Of a stretch of 23,506 nt of DNA, positions 14,929 to 22,593 are shown in pieces. A program made the position numbers and the translations under genes. The notes under the pieces were generated by a model. It searched no databases. It was not told the DNA's origin and saw only the letters and a program-made list of their open reading frames with translations. The stretch's first letter is position 1; every line of letters begins with the position of its first letter. Origin of the DNA: Alphaproteobacteria bacterium (lineage in GTDB: Bacteria > Pseudomonadota > Alphaproteobacteria > RF32 > CAG-977); assembly GCA_017476085.1 (NCBI GenBank), contig JAFVEJ010000107.1, forward strand, positions 1 through 23,506, written 5' to 3'.

Positions 14929-15858
14929 TTATTCTGTCGTCGTTTTCACAGGTTCCAAAATTTGTGAATCCAACGGCGTTATTTCATACTGCAATATTAA
15001 GTGTTTGATAATATCAGGATATTTCATCGGACGATAGGGGAAATTTATTAATAAATGAGCTACAGAATACCCCCGCATCAAATTATGAGACCGCCTGTAT
15101 TTTGCCCGTGCCATTCTGTAATTTTCAAAATAGCCGTTTGTATTCAGGTAATGAATTTGACTTACAACCGCCTCATACAGGGACGGAAATATTTTAATGC
15201 GGTATTGCGGACCTTCTTTTTGCTTTTCATCCGGAATCGCCCCGTTGCCGTTCCAATCCCTTTGATTAAAAACCGCATTGTATTCCCGCGCATAACGGCT
15301 GGTTCCGAAACCTGAATCCTCCGCGGCCATTGTCAGCAGCAAAGTCGGCGTCACACCGTCCACGCGGGGAATTAAGATGTTGAACAAAGTATCTATGTCA
15401 TCCGAAGGCTTAACATCGTAGCGTGTAATCCATTTATTTAATTCTTCCATGGATTCGGGGGTCAAATCACCGTTTTCATCAAATTCTTTGCGCAGCGAAA
15501 GCACTTGCTCACGTTCCGATGCCAACGCTTCGTTTGCTTTTAAAATAATCGGCGTCATCATTTCAAAAAACAGCGCCGGACGAACATCATCATATTTTTC
15601 TTTGTTAAAATCTTTCGGGACAGATTGAACGAAAAGACGAGGCAACGGCTTTTTTTCCTTCAGATGAGGCAGCATATCATAACCGATTTTTTTGAAATAC
15701 CGCTGAAGCTGATCCGTTTTTGCCGCCGAAACAAACAAGCTTCCTTCTGTTTCCCGAACATCCGGCAAATCGTTTCTGAAATACAGATAATAACCGATTC
15801 CCGCCGCAACAAAGAAAAAAACAACGGCAATCAGAAGATAAAGCGCCTTTTTATTCAT
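14929..15858 (-). CDS. Bax-like glucosaminidase-domain protein, membrane anchored
   Basis: A 309-residue protein with one N-terminal membrane helix (about 5-27), leaving the rest periplasmic. Residues 165-290 match the Bax/FlgJ/LytG-type glucosaminidase fold: a P-x-L-x-L helix, then AAEDSGFGTSRYAREYN (178-194) and a downstream SLYEAVVSQIHYLNTNG segment (226-242). The family cuts GlcNAc-MurNAc bonds in peptidoglycan. In relatives the motif is A-A-x-E-S-G-[WF]-G-T-S-R; here the expected catalytic glutamate aligns with D181, with E180 just before it. Activity is therefore uncertain: Asp, or the neighbouring Glu, would have to act. It overlaps the DUF2333 gene by 8 bases (ATGAATAA) and precedes mlaE by 16. 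The pairing suggests a membrane complex with the DUF2333 protein. Confidence 0.8.
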   Translation of the reverse strand: MNKKALYLLIAVVFFFVAAGIGYYLYFRNDLPDVRETEGSLFVSAAKTDQLQRYFKKIGYDMLPHLKEKKPLPRLFVQSVPKDFNKEKYDDVRPALFFEMMTPIILKANEALASEREQVLSLRKEFDENGDLTPESMEELNKWITRYDVKPSDDIDTLFNILIPRVDGVTPTLLLTMAAEDSGFGTSRYAREYNAVFNQRDWNGNGAIPDEKQKEGPQYRIKIFPSLYEAVVSQIHYLNTNGYFENYRMARAKYRRSHNLMRGYSVAHLLINFPYRPMKYPDIIKHLILQYEITPLDSQILEPVKTTTE

Positions 15859-16930
15859 TTTCGTCCTGCATTGTATTTTCCAATTCTTTCAGTTCCAAAA
15901 CGGCTCTGGATAAATAAAATCCAACGTTCAGCAAATGATTCGGCACCATTTGAGATTCCGGCGAACCGTTCGCGACGAAAACGGGACGCAAAAGAACCGC
16001 CTGCCGCAAAAACGATTCCGCATTGCGACGATATTGTTCCAACTTTTCATTGGCGAATACATCCGCAAAATCCTTTTTCAAATCGCGCAGAACCAAAAGA
16101 TAAACATACGCCCATCCTTTAACCGCATAAAACCGGTCATCCGCCTTAAGATACCATACTTTTTTAGCGCCGGAACGCACGGTGGAATCCAAAAGATCCG
16201 TCATATATTCCGTATCCTGTATTATTTGTTCCACAATGGAACGCATAGCCTCCGCAGAACGATTGTATGCTTCCTTCCCTTCCGTTGCATTTTTTTGATA
16301 CGCCGACAACAAATTTTGTGCTTTTTTGTATTTTTTAACGGAGGAAACGGCCGGCTTCCAATTTTCGATATGCCATATATCCACCGGATACGTCAGACGT
16401 TCCGCCGCATCCGTCAGCATTTCCGACTGCGCGTTAACAACACTTAAAATACGAACAGTGTTTAGGATACCCGTCATTATCCCTGTCTGAAAAGCGGGCA
16501 TGTCATCCAATACGGCGGCCGGATAAAAAAAAGGTTTATTCGGCGTAAACGTATGAGTTGTGATTTCCCGCCCGATTAAAGCGGACATTGTCCCCGGCAG
16601 CGCAGGATCATCCGAACGAGAAGAAGAAAAATCCGGATTAACATCAATATGATGCGTCAAAAAAGCTCCCGTCGGATAATACAGCACCAAAAAGGCGAAC
16701 AGAGCGCCTACCGCCAGATGCCACCATTTCAAAACAAAAGCAGCCGCCTTGTTTTTCCATTCGGGCAAACGCTCTTTCCCTTTTTTAAAAAAAACGCGTC
16801 CCGCATCATAAAGCCGCACGACCCGCGTTTTTGCCGAAGGAAAATATTCCTTTGATATTTTTTCTTTAACACTTTGGATTGTCTGACGAATTTTTTCTTT
16901 CATTTCCGGCATCCCGCACATAAAAAACAT
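15851..16930 (-). CDS. DUF2333 family membrane protein
   Basis: A 359-residue protein, first gene of the envelope operon. A basic cytosolic region (1-64) precedes one membrane segment (about 66-86, WWHLAVGALFAFLVLYY); the remainder is periplasmic and helical. FFYPAAVLDDMPAFQTGI (154-171) and the following helix match what I recall as DUF2333, a conserved proteobacterial family of unknown function. The 8-base overlap with the Bax-like hydrolase gene suggests these two act together. The start is uncertain: Met1, Met4, Met7 and Met10 lie in the first ten residues, none with a good ribosome site. A TATGAT (complement of 16940-16945) lies only about ten bases upstream of Met1, so Met10 (16903) would leave room for a leader if this is the promoter. 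Confidence 0.75.
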   Translation of the reverse strand: MFFMCGMPEMKEKIRQTIQSVKEKISKEYFPSAKTRVVRLYDAGRVFFKKGKERLPEWKNKAAAFVLKWWHLAVGALFAFLVLYYPTGAFLTHHIDVNPDFSSSRSDDPALPGTMSALIGREITTHTFTPNKPFFYPAAVLDDMPAFQTGIMTGILNTVRILSVVNAQSEMLTDAAERLTYPVDIWHIENWKPAVSSVKKYKKAQNLLSAYQKNATEGKEAYNRSAEAMRSIVEQIIQDTEYMTDLLDSTVRSGAKKVWYLKADDRFYAVKGWAYVYLLVLRDLKKDFADVFANEKLEQYRRNAESFLRQAVLLRPVFVANGSPESQMVPNHLLNVGFYLSRAVLELKELENTMQDENE

Positions 16931-17002
16931 TCTAAAGCATCATACCCGATGCCGATAAAAAAGTCCCTTAAAAAATTTTTTGTAAAAAAATTGTTTTCGC
17001 CG

Positions 17003-17034
17003 CTTGCGAAAACGGAACAACGCGCCTATATAGA
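17003..17034 (+). promoter_or_regulatory. Alphaproteobacterial RpoH (heat-shock) promoter of dnaK
   Basis: CTTGCG at 17003-17008 and CCTATATAGA at 17025-17034 are separated by 16 bases. The established alphaproteobacterial heat-shock promoter is CTTG-rich at -35 and CYTATNTNNG at -10; all but the last position fit. It lies 54 bases upstream of the dnaK ATG, giving a leader of about 45 bases. Supported by both position and match. Confidence 0.7.
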
Positions 17035-17087
17035 CAGCGACAAAAAGCCGGAACCGGCAAAATTTAAAACGAAAAGAGGTCTTTTTT

Positions 17088-19004
17088 ATGGGAAAAGTTA
17101 TAGGAATTGACTTAGGAACAACAAATTCTTGTTTCGCCATTATGGACGGTAAAGACGCCCGCGTGATCGAAAACGCAGAAGGCGCCCGCACAACTCCGTC
17201 AATGGTCGCATTTACGCAAAACGGAGAAAGGCTGGTCGGACAGTCGGCCAAACGCCAAGCTGTTACCAATCCGGAAGGAACGTTTTTTGCAATTAAGCGC
17301 CTGATCGGTCGTCGTTTTACGGATAAGCAGGTTGAAAAAGCCAAAACGTTAGTGCCGTATCATATTATTTCCGGCGAAAACGGCGATGCCTGGGTAGAAG
17401 CGCACGATAAAAAATACGCTCCCAGTCAGGTTTCCGCTTTTATTCTGCAGAAATTAAAAGAAGACGCCGAAGCTTATTTGGGCGAACCCGTTACGCAGGC
17501 TGTCATCACGGTTCCGGCTTACTTTGACGACTCTCAGCGTCAGGCGACGAAAGACGCGGGAAAAATCGCCGGTTTGGAAGTTCTGCGCATCATCAACGAA
17601 CCGACGGCGGCAGCTTTGGCTTACGGTTTGGATAAAAAAGCCAGCGGTACGATTGTGGTTTACGACTTGGGCGGCGGCACGTTCGATGTGTCCATTCTGG
17701 AAATCGGCGACGGCGTTTTTGAAGTAAAATCCACAAACGGCGATACATTCCTGGGCGGTGAAGACTTTGATGCGCGCATCATCAATTATCTGGCCGATGA
17801 ATTCCAGAAAGAGCAAGGCATTGACCTGCGTCAGGACAAACTGGCTCTGCGGCGTCTGAAAGAAGGCGCCGAAAAAGCCAAGATTGAACTGTCTTCCGCA
17901 CAGCAGACGGAAATCAACCTGCCGTTCATTACGGCGGACGCGAGCGGACCGAAGCATTTAAACGTCAAGCTGACGCGCGCGAAAATGGAATCTCTGGTTG
18001 AAGATTTGTTGGAACGCACCAAAGTTCCGTGCGAAAAAGCGTTAAAAGACGCCGGCTTGAAAGCTTCCGACATTGACGAAGTCATCTTGGTCGGCGGTAT
18101 GACCCGTATGCCCAAAGTTCAGGAAATCGTCAAAGAATTCTTTGGCCGTGAACCGCACAAAGGTGTAAACCCCGATGAAGTCGTCGCTTTGGGCGCGGCG
18201 ATTCAGGGCGGCGTTTTGAAAGGCGACGTGAAAGACGTTCTGCTGCTGGACGTTACGCCGTTATCTTTGGGTATTGAAACGCTTGGCGGCGTGTTCACCC
18301 GTTTAATTGACCGCAACACAACGATTCCGACGCGTAAATCTCAAGTCTTCTCAACCGCTGAAGACGGACAAACGGCCGTGACAATCCGCGTGTTCCAGGG
18401 CGAACGCGAAATGACGGCGGATAATAAACTGCTCGGTCAATTCGATTTAGTGGGCATTCCGGCCGCGCCGCGCGTTATGCCGCAGATCGAATTCACTTTT
18501 GATATCGACGCAACCGGCATTGTGAACGTTTCCGCCAAAGACAAAGCGACAGGTAAAGAACAGACAATCCGGATTCAGTCTTCCGGCGGATTGAGCGAAG
18601 CCGATATTGACAAAATGGTCAAAGATGCCGAGGCTCATGCTTCCGAAGATAAAAAGAAAAAAGAAGCCGTCGAAGCGAAAAATAAAGCTGAAACATTGAT
18701 TCACACAACGGAAAAGAACCTCAAGGACTTAGGCGATAAAGTTTCCGCTTCCGACAAAGAAAAAGTCGAAGCTGATATTAAAGCGTTGCAGGACGTTCTG
18801 GAATCAGGCGATGTCGCGACGATCAATGCGAAATCCGAAGCGTTGATGCAGTCTTCCATGAAGATCGGCGAGGCGTTGTATAAAGCGCAGCAGGCCGGCG
18901 CTTCCGCCGGACCGCAGCCGGAAGCTGATGCATCGGCTTCCGCCGAAGCAAAACCTGATGAAGGCGTTGTTGATGCTGATTTTGAAGAAGTCAAAAAAGA
19001 CTAA
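17088..19004 (+). CDS. dnaK: Hsp70 chaperone DnaK
   Basis: A 638-residue ATP-dependent chaperone, the usual length. The nucleotide-binding domain (1 to about 385) has IDLGTTNSC (7-15), the [15 protein letters not shown] segment (144-158) and [11 protein letters not shown] (193-203). The substrate-binding domain and helical lid follow, then an Ala/Glu-rich tail ending EEVKKD. It binds exposed hydrophobic peptides in the cytosol with DnaJ stimulating ATP hydrolysis and GrpE exchanging nucleotide (grpE is not in this window). ATG 17088 is preceded by AAAGAGG. It is divergent from the envelope operon, is driven by an RpoH-type promoter and is followed by dnaJ after 83 bases that contain a terminator-like hairpin. 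No unusual residues noticed. Confidence 0.98.
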   Translation: MGKVIGIDLGTTNSCFAIMDGKDARVIENAEGARTTPSMVAFTQNGERLVGQSAKRQAVTNPEGTFFAIKRLIGRRFTDKQVEKAKTLVPYHIISGENGDAWVEAHDKKYAPSQVSAFILQKLKEDAEAYLGEPVTQAVITVPAYFDDSQRQATKDAGKIAGLEVLRIINEPTAAALAYGLDKKASGTIVVYDLGGGTFDVSILEIGDGVFEVKSTNGDTFLGGEDFDARIINYLADEFQKEQGIDLRQDKLALRRLKEGAEKAKIELSSAQQTEINLPFITADASGPKHLNVKLTRAKMESLVEDLLERTKVPCEKALKDAGLKASDIDEVILVGGMTRMPKVQEIVKEFFGREPHKGVNPDEVVALGAAIQGGVLKGDVKDVLLLDVTPLSLGIETLGGVFTRLIDRNTTIPTRKSQVFSTAEDGQTAVTIRVFQGEREMTADNKLLGQFDLVGIPAAPRVMPQIEFTFDIDATGIVNVSAKDKATGKEQTIRIQSSGGLSEADIDKMVKDAEAHASEDKKKKEAVEAKNKAETLIHTTEKNLKDLGDKVSASDKEKVEADIKALQDVLESGDVATINAKSEALMQSSMKIGEALYKAQQAGASAGPQPEADASASAEAKPDEGVVDADFEEVKKD

Positions 19005-19019
19005 TCTTTTCTGATATAT

Positions 19020-19059
19020 AACCGTTCGGAGAGGAAAAATTCCCCTCCGGACGGTTTTT
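19020..19059 (+). terminator. Hairpin with T-run between dnaK and dnaJ
   Basis: Left arm AACCGTTCGGAGAGG (19020-19034) pairs with right arm CCCCTCCGGACGGTT (19042-19056), with one mismatch and one G-T pair, loop of seven bases, then five T (19055-19059). It has the form of an intrinsic terminator but lies 28 bases before dnaJ, so it probably lets only part of the transcript through. It could also stabilise the processed dnaK message. Confidence 0.7.
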
Positions 19060-19087
19060 GCATACTTAGGATAAGGCTTTTACGAAT

Positions 19088-20236
19088 ATGGCTAAACAGG
19101 ATTATTATGAGCTTTTGGGCGTCACCAAAGAAGCTTCAGACGTTGAAATTAAAAAAGCATACCGTTCTTTGGCAATGAAATACCACCCCGACCGCAACCC
19201 CGGAGATAAAGAGGCCGAACTGAAATTCAAAGAAGTAACCGAAGCTTATGAAGTCCTGAAAGACGGCCAGAAACGCGCCGCTTATGATCAATACGGTCAT
19301 GCGGCGTTTGCTCAGGGCGGCGGAACCGGCGGGTTCGGAGGCGGATTCGGCGGATTCAATTTCGGATTTGGCAGCGCAAGCGGCTTTGGCGGTATCTTTG
19401 ACGATATTTTCAGCGAATTTATGGGAGCGGCCGCCGGACGGGGAAGAACTTCCCAGCAGGGACAGCGTGGCGCGGATATTCGCTATGATTTGGAAATTTC
19501 TTTGGAAGAAGCCTATACCGGCCTGAAAAAAGAAATTGAAATTCAAACAGCCGTTCGCTGTGATGAATGCGACGGAACAGGCGCCGAAAAAGGATCGAAA
19601 GCGGAAACCTGCGACATGTGTCACGGTTCGGGACGCGTGCGTCGGCAATCCGGCTTTTTCATTGAAGAAAGGATGTGCCCGACTTGTCACGGCACAGGAA
19701 AAGTCATTAAAAATCCTTGCAAAAAATGCAAAGGAACCGGCAAAGTTTCTCAAAAGAAAGTGTTGGAAGTCAATATTCCGGCCGGCATTGATTCCGAAAA
19801 CAGGATGCGGTTGGCCGGACAGGGCGAAGCCGGTTTGAACGGCGGCCCGAACGGCGATTTATATATTTTCGTACACGTCAAACCGCACGCTTTGTTTAAA
19901 CGGGAAGCGACGGATTTGTATTGCGACATTCCCGTTTCTATGGTTACGGCGGCTTTGGGCGGAACGATTGAAATCCCCTGCATCGACGGCACAAAAGAAA
20001 AAGTCACGATCAGCGCGGGAACGCAATCCGGCGACGAAGTCCGCTTACGCAAGAAAGGTATGTCCGTTCTGCAAAGCAAAGGGTTGGGCGATTTGTTCGT
20101 GCGGTTCAAAGTCGAAACGCCGACAAAACTGACGGCAAAACAAAAAGAACTGCTGAAACAATTTGAAGAAGAAAGCAAAGAAAGCAGTCCGGAATCCAAC
20201 GGATTTTTTGAAAAAATCAAAGACTTGCTGAAATAA
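19088..20236 (+). CDS. dnaJ: Hsp40 co-chaperone DnaJ
   Basis: A 382-residue type I J-protein. The J domain (1-70) has the HPD motif at 33-35 ([10 protein letters not shown]). A Gly/Phe-rich region covers 77-118. Four zinc-binding CxxCxGxG repeats lie at 158-165 (CDECDGTG), 175-182 (CDMCHGSG), 197-204 (CPTCHGTG) and 211-218 (CKKCKGTG). The C-terminal substrate-binding domains follow with VNIPAGID near 225. It delivers unfolded clients to DnaK and stimulates its ATPase. It lies 83 bases after dnaK, behind the hairpin at 19020-19059, so it probably gets less transcript than dnaK. Ends at a bidirectional terminator shared with a convergent gene. All key residues intact. Confidence 0.98.
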   Translation: MAKQDYYELLGVTKEASDVEIKKAYRSLAMKYHPDRNPGDKEAELKFKEVTEAYEVLKDGQKRAAYDQYGHAAFAQGGGTGGFGGGFGGFNFGFGSASGFGGIFDDIFSEFMGAAAGRGRTSQQGQRGADIRYDLEISLEEAYTGLKKEIEIQTAVRCDECDGTGAEKGSKAETCDMCHGSGRVRRQSGFFIEERMCPTCHGTGKVIKNPCKKCKGTGKVSQKKVLEVNIPAGIDSENRMRLAGQGEAGLNGGPNGDLYIFVHVKPHALFKREATDLYCDIPVSMVTAALGGTIEIPCIDGTKEKVTISAGTQSGDEVRLRKKGMSVLQSKGLGDLFVRFKVETPTKLTAKQKELLKQFEEESKESSPESNGFFEKIKDLLK

Positions 20237-20242
20237 GCGCAT

Positions 20243-20280
20243 AAAAAAACGGAACAACTTTTTACGTTGCTCCGTTTTTT
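20243..20280. terminator. Bidirectional Rho-independent terminator
   Basis: Seven A (20243-20249), arm CGGAACAAC (20250-20258), loop of seven bases, arm GTTGCTCCG (20266-20274, one A-C mismatch), six T (20275-20280). It sits between dnaJ (plus) and the convergent membrane-protein gene (minus) and can serve both. Confidence 0.85.
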
Positions 20281-20294
20281 CTTTTTCATTTCCT

Positions 20295-21068
20295 TTAATA
20301 TGAAAGAGTATTCTTTTTCAAAACAGCTTGAGATAAAACACTCTTTTTATTCAAGCTGCTTTTTTCATTCGAAACCGCCGGTTCCGCTTTCAAAAATTTT
20401 TTCAACTGTTTCAAAGCAATTTGAGAATGTTTAATATCAATATATTCCTCAAATTTCTTAGCCTCTTCCTGTGATTTGGGTTTTGTAATGACGGATACGC
20501 CGATCTTAGCCGTCATCGCGGCAGCCGCCACGCCGGCGACCACAGGAACCAACGACTGGTAGTGATCATTGCCCATCATAAAATCAGAAATCAGTCTTTC
20601 GTCGGACGCGCCCATAAACTTGTCATAATTGGCTTCGCCCAAAATCGCCTGAGCCACGCCGCCCGTTGCGACGGAAGCAATGCCGATTCCCAATAAAACT
20701 TTTGCGGATGTTGCGACTTTTTCTTCGAATGGAACCGTTTTATCAGACAAAAGATCCACCGTATCATGAACGTAATCCTGAACAAGTCCCCGATTATGAT
20801 AATTCAGCCATGAGCGCACCCCATGCTCATTTTTCTTTTCTCGGATTCTGTTTTGAGTCTGTTCGATATCTTCCGGATTAATCTGTTTTAATTTTCCCTC
20901 CGCTTTCATTTCATCAAGAACAGCCAAAGCGTCATAACGCACTTTTCTGTCAGATTTAAAGTTTTTCGTTTCACGAATAACCGTTTTCAGGTAATCGTTT
21001 ATCAGTTTAATCGATTCCTGATTTTTTCCCTTATCCGTTTCCGATGTATCCGTTTTAATTGACAACAT
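20295..21068 (-). CDS. Uncharacterised protein with two hydrophobic segments
   Basis: A 257-residue protein I do not recognise. The N-terminal half (to about 120) is charged and helical, rich in Lys, Glu and Asp, and holds no signal peptide. Two hydrophobic Gly/Ala-rich stretches follow, near residues 125-145 (KVLLGIGIASVATGGVAQAI) and 173-195 (SLVPVVAGVAAAAMTAKI), separated by a polar loop, then a basic C-terminal helix and a Ser/Lys-rich tail. This looks like a cytosolic protein with a two-helix membrane hairpin. The start is ATG 21068, preceded by GGGAGG ten bases upstream; a TTG six codons earlier overlaps that site and is rejected. It has its own strong promoter (21098-21125) and converges on dnaJ at a shared terminator. 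Monocistronic. Confidence 0.7.
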   Translation of the reverse strand: MLSIKTDTSETDKGKNQESIKLINDYLKTVIRETKNFKSDRKVRYDALAVLDEMKAEGKLKQINPEDIEQTQNRIREKKNEHGVRSWLNYHNRGLVQDYVHDTVDLLSDKTVPFEEKVATSAKVLLGIGIASVATGGVAQAILGEANYDKFMGASDERLISDFMMGNDHYQSLVPVVAGVAAAAMTAKIGVSVITKPKSQEEAKKFEEYIDIKHSQIALKQLKKFLKAEPAVSNEKSSLNKKSVLSQAVLKKNTLSY

Positions 21069-21097
21069 AGAATCAATGCCTCCCAATTATTGGCCGG

Positions 21098-21125
21098 TAT
21101 ATAAAAATTTTTATAAGGATGTCAA
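21098..21125 (-). promoter_or_regulatory. Sigma70-type promoter of the 20295-21068 gene
   Basis: On the minus strand, a perfect -35 TTGACA (complement of 21120-21125), 16-base spacer and -10 TATATA (complement of 21098-21103). The expected start is near 21091, giving a leader of about 23 bases before ATG 21068. The spacer contains most of the 16-base palindrome TATAAAAATTTTTATA (21100-21115), which could mark a regulator site or simply an AT-rich element. Confidence 0.6.
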
Positions 21126-21154
21126 TTAAAATATCATTTTCTGACTTTTATTTG

Positions 21155-21189
21155 TTGGAACATGCTTTACTTTATTTTACGATAAAATA
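21155..21189 (+). promoter_or_regulatory. Candidate dapB promoter with inverted repeat
   Basis: TTGGAA (21155-21160), 17-base spacer and TACGAT (21178-21183) form a moderate sigma70-like promoter 36 bases before dapB. The perfect inverted repeat TATTTTA-CGA-TAAAATA (21173-21189) covers the -10 element, where a bound repressor would block transcription. Match to consensus is four of six in both hexamers. Confidence 0.35.
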
Positions 21190-21218
21190 GTGAATTTTTT
21201 TTATGGAAAGTACCGAAC

Positions 21219-22019
21219 ATGAAAATAGGTGTGACAGGATGTGCGGGCAGAATGGGCAAAATGCTGCTCAACCGCATTTTAACAAACAAAGAATGTGAAT
21301 TATCCGGCGGTTCGGAACGTCGGGAAAGCGGCTTTATCGGCCGTGATATCGGTGAAATCATCGGTGTGCGGCCGTTGAATTTAACCGTGACGGCTTATCC
21401 GTTTGAACTGTTTGAAGCCAGTGATGCCGTAATTGACTTCACCGCGCCCGCCGCAACGATCGAACATGCGAAAATCGCCGCCGAAACGGGTAAAATTTTA
21501 GTCACCGGCACGACGGGATTGACGGCGGAACAAATGGATTTTCTGAAAAAATGCGCTGAAAAAACGGTGATTATCGCTTCCCCGAATATGAGCGTCGGCG
21601 TCAATTTGTTGTTTTCCTTAGTCAAAAAAGCCGCCGCAATTTTGGATCCGTCTTATGATATTGAAATCGTTGAAATGCATCACCGCAACAAAGCGGACGC
21701 TCCTTCCGGAACGGCGTTAGGTTTGGGAAAAGCCGCCGCCGAAGGACGGCAGACAACTTTAAATGACACAGCCCGTTATGAACATCATGGCAATACGGGC
21801 GTCCGTCCGACGGGAGAAATCGGCTTTGCGGCTTTGCGCGGCGGAGACGTAGTCGGTGATCACACGGTTGTTTTTGCCGGATTGGGCGAACGCATCGAAT
21901 TGACTCATAAAGCGTCCTCCCGGGAAATATTTGCGGACGGGGCCATCCGCGCCGCTTTATGGGGACAGGGAAAAGCCAAAAATTTATATACAATGTCTGA
22001 TGTTTTGGGATTAAACTGA
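21219..22019 (+). CDS. dapB: 4-hydroxy-tetrahydrodipicolinate reductase
   Basis: A 266-residue cytosolic enzyme, usual length. It reduces 4-hydroxy-tetrahydrodipicolinate with NAD(P)H in the diaminopimelate/lysine pathway. The Rossmann dinucleotide motif GCAGRMG is at 7-13. VIDFTAP (71-77) and TGTTGL (96-101) line the cofactor site. The catalytic signature EMHHRNKADAPSGTA (152-166) has H154 and K158 at the positions of E. coli H159 and K163. The product leads to meso-DAP, used in peptidoglycan and also in the tripeptide that Mpl recycles. ATG 21219 has a weak ribosome site (GGAAAG, somewhat distant). Gap to the next gene is 31 bases, so co-transcription with the barrel protein is likely. Confidence 0.97.
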   Translation: MKIGVTGCAGRMGKMLLNRILTNKECELSGGSERRESGFIGRDIGEIIGVRPLNLTVTAYPFELFEASDAVIDFTAPAATIEHAKIAAETGKILVTGTTGLTAEQMDFLKKCAEKTVIIASPNMSVGVNLLFSLVKKAAAILDPSYDIEIVEMHHRNKADAPSGTALGLGKAAAEGRQTTLNDTARYEHHGNTGVRPTGEIGFAALRGGDVVGDHTVVFAGLGERIELTHKASSREIFADGAIRAALWGQGKAKNLYTMSDVLGLN

Positions 22020-22050
22020 AAAACGTCTTTTATAAAACGGAGTGTTTTTC

Positions 22051-22563
22051 ATGAAAAAAATTTTTTTAATCCTGGCTTTTTTACTTTTAACGTCAACGGC
22101 TCAGGCCGGTATGTATGTTTCCGGCGGTTTCGGATGGAGCTATAATAACGACAGTAAAACAACATTCGGAAACGCTGATTTTAAATATGATAATTCCTCA
22201 CTGTTATCCGCATCCGTCGGATATGCTTTCCCGATCGTACGCGTTGAAATCGAAGGATTGCACAACAGGACTAAGATGAAAAAAGCAGACCGCCATATGA
22301 CGACAGACGCCGCTTTCGTAAATGCCTTCGCCCGTATTCCGGTAATCGGCCTCTATGCGGGCGCAGGAGCCGGATATGCCTCCGTCAAAAGCAAAACAAC
22401 GCCTGTTTATCAAGGAATGCTTGGCGTGGAATACGGTATCGGCATTATCAATTTAGGCTTGGAATACAAACACATCCAATCTTCCAAAGACATCAAAAAG
22501 TTTAATGAAAAATCCGACTTGCGTACAGACGCCGTTTTGTTGAAAATACGATTGGAATTTTAG
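22051..22563 (+). CDS. Outer-membrane beta-barrel protein
   Basis: A 170-residue exported protein. Residues 1-19 are a signal peptide ending S-T-A-Q-A before G20. The mature part has alternating hydrophobic/polar strands with Gly and aromatic residues (YVSGGFGWSYNN, LLSASVGYAFPIVRVEIEG, GLYAGAGAGYASVKS, GLEYKHIQS) and ends LKIRLEF, with the terminal Phe recognised by the BAM machinery. About eight strands fit an OmpA-like or Opa/OmpW-type small barrel. The start is ATG 22051, with CGGAG at 22038-22042 eight bases upstream; a GTG at 22042 overlaps that site and is rejected. No catalytic motif seen, so a structural or surface role is likely. Lies between dapB and the flavin reductase gene, each about 30 bases away. 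Confidence 0.8.
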   Translation: MKKIFLILAFLLLTSTAQAGMYVSGGFGWSYNNDSKTTFGNADFKYDNSSLLSASVGYAFPIVRVEIEGLHNRTKMKKADRHMTTDAAFVNAFARIPVIGLYAGAGAGYASVKSKTTPVYQGMLGVEYGIGIINLGLEYKHIQSSKDIKKFNEKSDLRTDAVLLKIRLEF

Positions 22564-22593
22564 CCTGAACTCTTTCTTCATCCAGAGGATATT

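Noticed and set aside
19397..19447. GC-rich repeats in the dnaJ Gly/Phe region as a repeat element
   Set aside because: Explained by the Gly/Phe-rich linker normal for DnaJ.
19136..19753. 205-codon open frame antisense to dnaJ
   Set aside because: dnaJ is complete with all J-domain and zinc motifs; the antisense frame is a product of its codon use.
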